Shown here: piece by piece, positions 52,418-64,000 of the stretch
Position numbering within the stretch: position 1 is the first letter of the stretch
Layout of the letters: each line of letters begins with the position of its first letter
Assembly: GCF_010993975.1 (NCBI RefSeq)
Contig: NZ_JAACZO010000057.1
Coordinates: 1 to 64,000 of the forward strand
DNA length: 64,000 nt
Reading direction: 5' to 3'
From: Halomonas faecis
GTDB taxonomy: Bacteria > Pseudomonadota > Gammaproteobacteria > Pseudomonadales > Halomonadaceae
Notes under the pieces: model-generated
Told to the model about the DNA's origin: nothing
Seen by the model: the letters and a program-made list of their open reading frames with translations, nothing else
The model's database searches: none
Position numbers and translations under genes: made by a program

Positions 52418-52936
52418 CTACTCCTCGTGCGTGCGGATGCGCACCAGCAGGCCGATCAATGCATCGCGCACCGCCCGTTCGCGCACGGCGCGGCGATCGC
52501 CGGGGTAATGATGACACTCGGCCTGCTGCCGCTCGCCGTCGCCCCAGGCCAGCCACACGCTGCCCACGGGCTTGTCGGCACTGCCCCCACCGGGGCCGGC
52601 CACTCCACTGACCGCCACCCCCATGGCGGCACCGCTGTCGCGGCAGGCGCCGGCCACCATGGCCTCGACCACCTCGCGGCTGACCGCGCCGTGCTCGGCG
52701 AGCAAGCCCTCCGGCACGCCGAGCAGGCGTGTCTTGGCGGCATTGGCATAGGTCACATAGCCGGTCGTGAAGTAGTCGGAGCTGCCGGCCACCGACGTGA
52801 TCGCGCTGGCCACCCCACCGCCGGTGCAGGACTCGGCGGTGGTGATCGTCACGCCGAGGTCGCGACAGGCCCGACCCAGTCGTTCGGCCAGGGTGGTCAG
52901 GTCGAGGTTGGCGAGGCTGGCAGCGGAATGAGGCAT
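52418..52936 (-). CDS. pncC: Nicotinamide-nucleotide amidase PncC (CinA C-terminal type)
   Basis: Converts nicotinamide mononucleotide to nicotinate mononucleotide in NAD+ recycling. The 172-residue single-domain protein has the CinA-C signatures [50 protein letters not shown] and [18 protein letters not shown]. It matches the short E. coli PncC/YgaD, not full-length CinA. It lies directly upstream of recA on the same strand and is divergent from mutS over 240 bp. Confidence 0.93.
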   Translation of the reverse strand: MPHSAASLANLDLTTLAERLGRACRDLGVTITTAESCTGGGVASAITSVAGSSDYFTTGYVTYANAAKTRLLGVPEGLLAEHGAVSREVVEAMVAGACRDSGAAMGVAVSGVAGPGGGSADKPVGSVWLAWGDGERQQAECHHYPGDRRAVRERAVRDALIGLLVRIRTHEE

Positions 52937-53176
52937 GGTGAAAACTCCTGAATACCCGGGCTATCGCAGCCGGTCGGGACGCTCTGGGCCGGCCCCGGCG
53001 GCCATCCTTCATCAACCGGGACCGCCCTTGCAGAATGTTGGATGCCCTGACGTGACGAAGGCATCTGCGTAGAATACTGTCTTTGTCGCCTGGATGCAGG
53101 CCACACTTCCGGGGCGACTGCCCCATGACTTGCCCCGTTCGACCGCTTAGCGAGCCCCAGGAGCCCAGAGACCGCT

Positions 53177-55756
53177 ATGTCCCAGGCCAGCGCCCAGCAT
53201 ACGCCAATGATGGCCCAGTACCTGAAGATCAAGCGCGAGCACCCGGACGTGCTGCTCTTCTATCGCATGGGCGATTTTTACGAACTCTTCTACGACGACG
53301 CCAAGCGCGCCGCCACCCTGCTCGACATCACCCTGACCCAGCGGGGCCAGTCGGCCGGGGCGCCGATTCCCATGGCCGGGGTGCCCTACCACAGCGCCGA
53401 AGGGTACCTGGCCCGGCTAGTGGCCGCCGGCGAGTCGGTGGCGATCTGCGAACAGATCGGCGACCCGGCCGCCGCCAAGGGGCCGGTGGAACGCCGCGTG
53501 GTGCGCATCGTCACTCCCGGGACGCTCTACGACGAGGCGCTGCTCGATGCGCGTCGCGACAACCTGCTGGTGGCCATTCACGCCGCCCCCGAGCGCTGGG
53601 GCATCGCCTGGCTGGAGCTCTCCAGCGGTCGTTTCAGCGTGCTGGAGGTGGCGGACGACGCCGAGCTCACTGCCGAACTGGCGCGCCTCGATCCCGCCGA
53701 ACTGCTGGCCGCAGAGAGCCTCGCCTTGCCGCCAGCCCTCGAAGGCCGACGTGGACTGAGCCGCCAGAGCGACTGGCTGTTCAACGTGGAGAGCGCCACC
53801 CGGCTGCTGTGCGATCAGTTCGGCGTTGCCGACCTGCGCGGCTTCGGCTGCGCCCATCTCGAGGCGGCCATCACCGCTGCGGGCGTGCTGGTGGAGTACG
53901 CCCGCGACACCCAGCGTTCACGCCTGCCCCACGTCACCGCCATCGGCGTGGAAAACCGTGACGATGCCGTGGTGATCGACGCCGCCAGCCGCCGCAACCT
54001 GGAAATCGACGTCAACCTGGGCGGCGGCACCGACAACACCCTGGCCAGCGTGCTCGACGCCACTGCCACCGCCATGGGCTCGCGCCTGCTCAAGCGCTGG
54101 CTCAACCGCCCGCTGCGCGACCGCAGGCTGGTGCTTGGCCGGCAGGCCGCCGTCGCGGTGCTGCTCGACGAGGCCCGCCACGCTTCGCTGCGCGATACCC
54201 TGAAGGCGATCGGCGACGTCGAACGCATCCTCGCCCGGGTGGCTCTCTACAGCGCACGGCCGCGCGACCTGGCACGGCTGCGCGATGCCCTGGCCAGCCT
54301 GCCCGCCCTCGAGGCCGAGCTCGCCCCCTATGGCGAAGACACCGCGCTGGAGACGCTCAAGCCGCACATCCGGCCCTATCCGGAACTCGCCGATACTCTG
54401 TCCCGCGCCCTGGTCGACAACCCCCCGGTGGTGATCCGCGACGGCGGCGTGATCGCCGAGGGCTTCGATGCCGAGCTCGACGAGCACCGCGGGCTGGCCG
54501 AGCACGCCGGCGACTACCTGGTCGAACTGGAGACCCGCGAGCGCGAGCGCACCGGCCTGCCCGGCCTCAAGGTGGGCTACAACCGCGTACACGGCTACTA
54601 CATCGAGATTCCTCGTGCTCAGGCCCGGGACGCCCCCGCCGACTACATCCGTCGCCAGACCCTGAAGAACGCCGAACGCTTCATCATTCCCGAGCTCAAG
54701 GCATTCGAGGACAAGGCGCTTTCCGCCAAGTCGCGCGCCCTGGCCCGCGAAAAGCTGCTCTACGACGGCCTGCTCGACGCCCTCAACGCCGAACTCGGCG
54801 CGCTCCAGGCCACCGGGCAAGCCCTCGCGGCACTGGACGTGCTGGCCGCCTTTGCCGAACGCGCCCAGTCCCTCGGCTTCACCCGCCCCCAGCTGGCGAA
54901 GTCGCCGGGCATCGTCATCTGCGGCGGGCGCCACCCCGTAGTCGAGCACGTCAGCGAAACGCCCTTCGTCCCCAACGACCTGCACCTGGACGACACGCGT
55001 CGCATGCTGGTCATCACCGGACCCAACATGGGCGGCAAATCCACCTACATGCGTCAGGCGGCACTGATCGTACTGCTCGCCCATACCGGCAGCTTCGTGC
55101 CGGCCGATGCCGCCGAAATCGGCCCGGTGGATCGCATCTTCACGCGCATCGGCTCCTCGGACGACCTGGCCGGAGGACGCTCCACCTTCATGGTGGAGAT
55201 GACCGAGACGGCCAGCATCCTGCACAATGCCACCGAGCACAGTCTGGTGCTGATGGACGAGATCGGCCGCGGCACCAGCACGTTCGACGGCCTGTCGCTG
55301 GCCTGGGCCAGCGCGGAACACCTCACCAGGGCACGTGCTTTCACGCTGTTCGCCACCCATTACTTCGAGATGACGGCACTGGCCGAACAGGCCGCCAGCG
55401 TGGCCAACGTACACCTCACGGCAGCGGAGCACCGCGACGGCATCGTCTTCATGCATCGCGTCGAGGAGGGGCCGGCAAGCCAGAGCTACGGGCTTCAGGT
55501 CGCCCAGCTGGCCGGCGTACCGCAGACGGTGATCGCTCGTGCACGCGATAAATTGTCGCAGCTCGAACAACAGGAGATCGATCAGGGTCAGCGCGGCCAG
55601 GGCATCGATCAGGATGAGCCGACACCGGTGCAGAACGACCTCTTCGCGTCTGCGCCGCATCCACTGGTCGATGCCCTGGCCGAACTCGACCCCGATGGAC
55701 TGACGCCGCGCCAGGCGCTCGAACTGCTCTATGAATGGCGGACGAGGCTATCGTGA
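53177..55756 (+). CDS. mutS: DNA mismatch repair ATPase MutS
   Basis: Recognises mismatches and recruits MutL. The 859 residues (E. coli 853) show the mismatch-reading FxE motif in [15 protein letters not shown], connector and lever domains, the clamp ([15 protein letters not shown]) and Walker [44 protein letters not shown] and a C-terminal segment for tetramerisation follow. The 240 bp upstream are shared with pncC. A bulged GC hairpin after the stop (about 55764-55787) lacks a T-run. Confidence 0.97.
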   Translation: MSQASAQHTPMMAQYLKIKREHPDVLLFYRMGDFYELFYDDAKRAATLLDITLTQRGQSAGAPIPMAGVPYHSAEGYLARLVAAGESVAICEQIGDPAAAKGPVERRVVRIVTPGTLYDEALLDARRDNLLVAIHAAPERWGIAWLELSSGRFSVLEVADDAELTAELARLDPAELLAAESLALPPALEGRRGLSRQSDWLFNVESATRLLCDQFGVADLRGFGCAHLEAAITAAGVLVEYARDTQRSRLPHVTAIGVENRDDAVVIDAASRRNLEIDVNLGGGTDNTLASVLDATATAMGSRLLKRWLNRPLRDRRLVLGRQAAVAVLLDEARHASLRDTLKAIGDVERILARVALYSARPRDLARLRDALASLPALEAELAPYGEDTALETLKPHIRPYPELADTLSRALVDNPPVVIRDGGVIAEGFDAELDEHRGLAEHAGDYLVELETRERERTGLPGLKVGYNRVHGYYIEIPRAQARDAPADYIRRQTLKNAERFIIPELKAFEDKALSAKSRALAREKLLYDGLLDALNAELGALQATGQALAALDVLAAFAERAQSLGFTRPQLAKSPGIVICGGRHPVVEHVSETPFVPNDLHLDDTRRMLVITGPNMGGKSTYMRQAALIVLLAHTGSFVPADAAEIGPVDRIFTRIGSSDDLAGGRSTFMVEMTETASILHNATEHSLVLMDEIGRGTSTFDGLSLAWASAEHLTRARAFTLFATHYFEMTALAEQAASVANVHLTAAEHRDGIVFMHRVEEGPASQSYGLQVAQLAGVPQTVIARARDKLSQLEQQEIDQGQRGQGIDQDEPTPVQNDLFASAPHPLVDALAELDPDGLTPRQALELLYEWRTRLS

Positions 55757-55927
55757 AGATGCCACAGAGCGGGCGGCTTGCCCTGCTCTGGGCGCGTGAC
55801 TAGAATGATGCGCTCACAAGAACATTATTATAAGGGTCGGGGTTTTTTATAACTGCCGGATCGCATCAACCACCTTTTCATCATCGTAACCGGGCGCCAA
55901 TGGCCCCGCCCGAGGAGGGAGACTGGC

Positions 55928-56251
55928 ATGACATTCGTCGTCACCGAAAACTGCATCAAGTGCAAGTACACCGACTGTGTCGAGGTCTGCCCGGTGGATT
56001 GCTTCTACGAAGGCCCCAACTTCCTGGTGATTCATCCGGACGAATGCATCGACTGCGCCCTTTGCGAACCCGAATGCCCCGCCGAAGCGATTTTTTCGGA
56101 AGACGAACTGCCGGATGGGCAGGAACAGTTCATCGAGATCAACGCCGAGCTCTCCGAAGTGTGGCCCAACATCAACGAGAAGAAAGACCCGCCGGACGAC
56201 GCCGAAGAGTGGGACGGCAAGCCGGGCAAGCTGCAGTATCTGGAGCGCTGA
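55928..56251 (+). CDS. fdxA: 7Fe ferredoxin (FdxA)
   Basis: A small cytoplasmic electron carrier. The 107 residues carry nine N-terminal cysteines: 9, 12, 17, 21 and 25 in [17 protein letters not shown], then 40, 43, 46 and 50 in [11 protein letters not shown]. These match the [3Fe-4S][4Fe-4S] ferredoxins of the Azotobacter FdI type. The acidic C-terminal half is normal for the family. GGAGGGA precedes the ATG. The mutS-fdxA order is as in Pseudomonas. A TATAA-type -10 candidate lies near 55830, inside the 171-bp gap. Confidence 0.96.
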   Translation: MTFVVTENCIKCKYTDCVEVCPVDCFYEGPNFLVIHPDECIDCALCEPECPAEAIFSEDELPDGQEQFIEINAELSEVWPNINEKKDPPDDAEEWDGKPGKLQYLER

Positions 56252-56282
56252 GCGCAAGCCACGCCCTGACTACCGCCCGCCC

Positions 56283-56329
56283 GGACACGACAGCGCCGAG
56301 CGTCATGAACGCTCGGCGCTGTCGTGTCC
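56283..56329. repeat. 20-bp perfect inverted repeat after fdxA
   Basis: GGACACGACAGCGCCGAGCG (56283-56302) is perfectly complementary to 56310-56329, with a 7-nt loop TCATGAA. It starts 31 bp after the fdxA stop, where a terminator is expected. Such a long perfect stem without a T-run is unusual; it would form an exceptionally stable mRNA end and could act on both strands. Confidence 0.85.
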
Positions 56330-56364
56330 ATCCCGAACCGGCCACCACATTCGGCAGCGGTAAA

Positions 56365-56390
56365 CGAAAAAAGGCGGCCCTGAGGCCGCC
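56365..56390 (-). terminator. Rho-independent terminator of the candidate Csr/Rsm RNA
   Basis: On the minus strand a perfect stem GGCGGCC/GGCCGCC with loop TCAG is followed by TTTTTTCG. The eno transcript already ends at 56645-56674, so this second minus-strand terminator implies a separate transcript in between. Confidence 0.85.
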
Positions 56391-56605
56391 CGCTCCTAGC
56401 CTATCCCAGGGACGGCTCCCTCCGTCCCGACTCCAGTGGTGATTTCCTTGTCCGGAGGCGACCTCCTGTCACACCGGACACACCACGCAAGCATCCCATT
56501 GCATCCTGCGGGAGAACGCCAGCGCTCTCCTCTTGTCCCGCATCCATTGTGGCAGTTTCGCACTGCAGCTCAACTGGCTGGCAGCCATCAGGAACACTTG
56601 CGCCA
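56367..56605 (-). ncRNA. Candidate CsrA/RsmA-sequestering small RNA (RsmZ/CsrB type)
   Basis: Between the eno terminator and the terminator at 56365-56390, the minus strand encodes no plausible protein. It holds 14 GGA triplets in about 150 nt (56396-56545), roughly five times chance for this composition and biased to this strand. One is shown in a perfect hairpin at 56409-56428 (stem GGGACGG/CCGTCCC, loop AGGGAG), the form CsrA binds. Others occur as CAGGATG, ATGGATG, CAGGAGG and AAGGAA. A GacA-like site lies about 115 bp upstream of the predicted start near 56605 (weak -10 TTATGT at 56612-56617). The exact 5' end is estimated. Confidence 0.75.
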
Positions 56606-56644
56606 TTGCGCACATAACTCATCAAACCATTGATTAAACTGGGT

Positions 56645-56674
56645 AAAAAAAAGACCGACGCATGAAGCGTCGGC
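56645..56674 (-). terminator. Rho-independent terminator of eno
   Basis: A 7-bp stem CCGACGC/GCGTCGG with loop TTCAT, followed by TC and nine T on the minus strand, 92 bp after the eno stop. It ends the pyrG-kdsA-eno transcript. Confidence 0.9.
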
Positions 56675-56711
56675 CGGATTCTGACATTTTCAGCCTGTTT
56701 CGCCGCATCTA

Positions 56712-56729
56712 TGTAGGCGATTTCTTACA
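56712..56729 (-). promoter_or_regulatory. GacA/UvrY-type upstream activating site
   Basis: Minus strand TGTAAGAAATCGCCTACA matches TGTAAG-N6-CTTACA at 11 of 12 fixed bases. It sits in the eno 3' region, about 107-124 bp upstream of the predicted Csr/Rsm RNA start, as the UAS does for rsmY, rsmZ and csrB in other gammaproteobacteria. Confidence 0.75.
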
Positions 56730-56765
56730 GAATGCATCGCCAGAATCTTCGCCTACCAAAGCGTC

Positions 56766-58076
<1,311 letters not shown>

Positions 58077-58090
58077 TCAGCGTAAGGGGG

Positions 58091-60690
<2,600 letters not shown>

Positions 60691-60820
60691 TTACGACCTT
60701 TGGCTCAATTTCGGCCCGGTGCTGGCCATCCATGGCCAGCCCGTTCGGAGCAGTGCTCCTCACCCCTGGCAAAAGCCCCCTCCAGGCCTGCCTCCGGCGC
60801 TGCTCACCATAGCGAGTGCT

Positions 60821-60843
60821 GCTTCGAGCTTCGAGCTTCGAGC
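60821..60843. repeat. Short heptad repeat (CTCGAAG)x3
   Basis: GCTTCGAGCTTCGAGCTTCGAGC is three copies of the CTCGAAG heptad read on the minus strand, 50 bp after the gltD stop. Degenerate copies (CCCGAGG, CCCGAAG, CTCGTGG) continue to about 60892. The rest of the 60619-60892 gap holds no gene; the pyrG promoter should be near 60650-60720. Confidence 0.8.
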
Positions 60844-60892
60844 AGGATGAGAACTCCGCCCTGCCCGAGGCCCGAAGCCCGCCGCTCGTGGC

Positions 60893-62338
<1,446 letters not shown>

Positions 62339-62380
62339 TCAGGGCGCCGGTCTCGCTCGCGGCGACCGACGCCGCCTCAC

Positions 62381-64000
62381 TCACTCCGGCTGGCGTCGGG
62401 ATTGCGCCAACAGGCTGTTGAGGCTTGCCGCCTTGGGCTTCACCAACCAGAAATGGCGAACGAAGTCGCTGAAGTCCTCGAGAATGGCCCTGCCGCGGGG
62501 CGAGTCGGTCTCGGCGACGAACTCCTCGATGACCTCCCTCAGGTGGCGCCTGTAGGCCTCCATGGCCTCGGTATTGATGCGGTGGATCTCCACCAGCTCA
62601 TGGTTGTAGCGGTCGACGAAGGAGCGGTCTTCGTCGAGCACGTAGGCAAAACCGCCGGTCATGCCGGCACCGAAATTGACGCCGGTCTCACCGAGTACGG
62701 CGATCAGACCGCCGGTCATGTATTCGCAGCAGTGATCGCCGGCACCCTCGATGACCGCATGGGCGCCGGAATTGCGCACCCCGAAGCGCTCACCGGCGGT
62801 GCCGGCGGCGAACAGCTTCCCGCCGGTGGCACCATACAGGCAGGTGTTGCCGACGATCGCCGTCTTGTGGGTCTCGAAGCGGCTCCCCGTCGGCGGCACG
62901 ATGACCACCTTGCCACCGTTCATGCCCTTGCCCACGTAATCGTTGGCATCGCCCTCCAGATAGAGGTGCAGACCCCGGGCGTTGAACACGCCGAAACTCT
63001 GGCCGGCCACGCCGGTGAAGCGCGCGATGATCGGTGCCTCCTCCAGGCCCGCCTCGCCATAGCGCTTGGCGATGGCGCCGGACGTCAGCGCCCCCACCGA
63101 GCGGTCGCAGTTGGTGATGGCGAAGGTGAACTCGCCGCCGCTCTTGGCTTCGATGGCCGCCTCGAGCGCCTCGAGCACTTCCTGGTTCTTGGCACCCGGG
63201 TCGTGAGGCACGTTGCGGCTCACCTGACAGAACTGCGGCGCGTCCGCCGATGCGTAGTCGTTGACCAGCAGGTCGGTCAGATCGAGCTTGCGCTGTGAAG
63301 CCGTCTCGCCCTCCAGCACCTCGAGGAGGTCGGTACGGCCGATCAGGTCGGTGAGCTTGCGCACCCCGAGCAGGGCCATCATCTCGCGCACCTCCTCGGC
63401 GATGAAGCGGAAGTAATGCTTGACCATGTCCACGGTGCCGCGGAAGTGCTCGTCGCGCAGGTACTGATGCTGAGTCGCCACGCCGGTGGCGCAGTTGTTG
63501 AGGTGGCAGATGCGCAGGTACTTGCAGCCCAGCGCCACCATGGGCGCGGTGCCGAAGCCGAAGCTCTCGGCGCCGAGGATCGCCGCCTTGACCACGTCGA
63601 GGCCGGTCTTCAGCCCACCGTCGGTCTGCAGGCGGATCTTGTCACGCAGGCCGTTGATGCGCAGCGCCTGGTGCACCTCGGGCAGGCCCAGTTCCCAGGG
63701 GCTGCCGGCATGCTTGATCGAGGTGAGCGGGCTCGCCGCGGTGCCGCCGTCGTAGCCGGAGACTGTGATCAGGTCGGCGTAGGCCTTGGCCACCCCGGTG
63801 GCGATGGTGCCGATGCCCGGCTCGGAGACCAGCTTGACCGATACCTGGGCATCCGGATTGACCTGTTTCAGGTCGAAAATCAGCTGCGCCAGATCCTCGA
63901 TGGAGTAGATGTCGTGGTGCGGCGGCGGCGAGATCAGCGTCACCCCGGGCACCGAGTAACGCAGCCGGGCAATCAGCTCGTTGACCTTGCCGCCGGGCAA
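62381..64000 (-). CDS. gltB: Glutamate synthase (NADPH), large subunit, C-terminal part
   Basis: The final 539 residues are visible; the gene continues past the window edge (family length about 1480-1510). The FMN/synthase domain is seen in [40 protein letters not shown] and [19 protein letters not shown]. The [3Fe-4S] ligands lie in [19 protein letters not shown]. The GXGXG beta-helix domain follows, with [35 protein letters not shown] and [15 protein letters not shown]. GltB hydrolyses glutamine and makes two glutamates from 2-oxoglutarate. Confidence 0.96.
   Translation of the reverse strand: MPGGKVNELIARLRYSVPGVTLISPPPHHDIYSIEDLAQLIFDLKQVNPDAQVSVKLVSEPGIGTIATGVAKAYADLITVSGYDGGTAASPLTSIKHAGSPWELGLPEVHQALRINGLRDKIRLQTDGGLKTGLDVVKAAILGAESFGFGTAPMVALGCKYLRICHLNNCATGVATQHQYLRDEHFRGTVDMVKHYFRFIAEEVREMMALLGVRKLTDLIGRTDLLEVLEGETASQRKLDLTDLLVNDYASADAPQFCQVSRNVPHDPGAKNQEVLEALEAAIEAKSGGEFTFAITNCDRSVGALTSGAIAKRYGEAGLEEAPIIARFTGVAGQSFGVFNARGLHLYLEGDANDYVGKGMNGGKVVIVPPTGSRFETHKTAIVGNTCLYGATGGKLFAAGTAGERFGVRNSGAHAVIEGAGDHCCEYMTGGLIAVLGETGVNFGAGMTGGFAYVLDEDRSFVDRYNHELVEIHRINTEAMEAYRRHLREVIEEFVAETDSPRGRAILEDFSDFVRHFWLVKPKAASLNSLLAQSRRQPE

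Overview
The window is one end-to-end stretch of GC-rich (about 65%) gammaproteobacterial chromosome. Gene content and order point to Halomonas or a close relative (Halomonadaceae). The evidence is smc (not mukB) next to zipA and ligA, a Pseudomonas-like mutS-fdxA pair, the pncC-recA-recX-alaS-csrA-tRNA block shared with E. coli, a Na+-translocating oxaloacetate decarboxylase (oadGAB), and a glrK-qseG-glrR two-component operon. The genus is inferred from synteny and protein style only.

Layout. 1-1500 is accessory DNA: the 3' end of an ISL3-type transposase, two decayed gene fragments (TauE/SafE permease and a D-amino-acid dehydrogenase-like oxidoreductase), and a HigB/HigA-like toxin-antitoxin pair. 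1650-7930 carries guaB-guaA (GMP synthesis), a periplasmic PRC-barrel protein with 11-residue repeats, xseA and a 1-Cys peroxiredoxin. 7950-13550 is glrK-qseG-glrR, an 800-bp gene-poor interval with a near-perfect sigma-54 promoter and IHF site, and argA. 13700-24700 holds the Pit phosphate transporter with its DUF47 partner, a CYTH triphosphatase coupled to a voltage-gated-type K+ channel, the yciO/rnm/yciI cluster, mnmC and a haem-c diguanylate cyclase/phosphodiesterase.

24850-39840 is a long minus-strand run: ccmABCDEFGHI (cytochrome c maturation), then smc five bases after ccmI, then zipA, ligA and a YheU-family gene. 39840-45740 contains an SOS-controlled LexA-like protease lacking a DNA-binding domain, yigZ, oadGAB and dusC. 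45740-55760 is the tRNA-Arg(ACG) x2 / tRNA-Ser(GCU), csrA, lysC, alaS, recX, recA, pncC and mutS block. 55900-64000 carries fdxA, a candidate CsrA-sequestering RNA, eno-kdsA-pyrG, gltD and the 3' part of gltB.

The two most interesting signals are non-coding. (1) On the minus strand at 56367-56605, between eno and fdxA, is a probable Csr/Rsm-family regulatory RNA: 14 GGA motifs in about 150 nt, one in a clean hexaloop, a strong terminator, and an upstream TGTAAG-N6-CCTACA site matching the GacA/UvrY element. csrA itself lies 10 kb away. (2) On the minus strand at about 11538-11994, just upstream of glrK, is a transcript that would start at a canonical GG-N10-GC sigma-54 promoter with a perfect IHF consensus behind it and end at a good terminator. 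E. coli has the sRNA GlmY in exactly this position, under GlrR and sigma-54, but this sequence does not resemble GlmY. Also notable are a family of CTCGNNG heptad repeats at three intergenic sites, and the SOS-box-preceded LexA-like gene.
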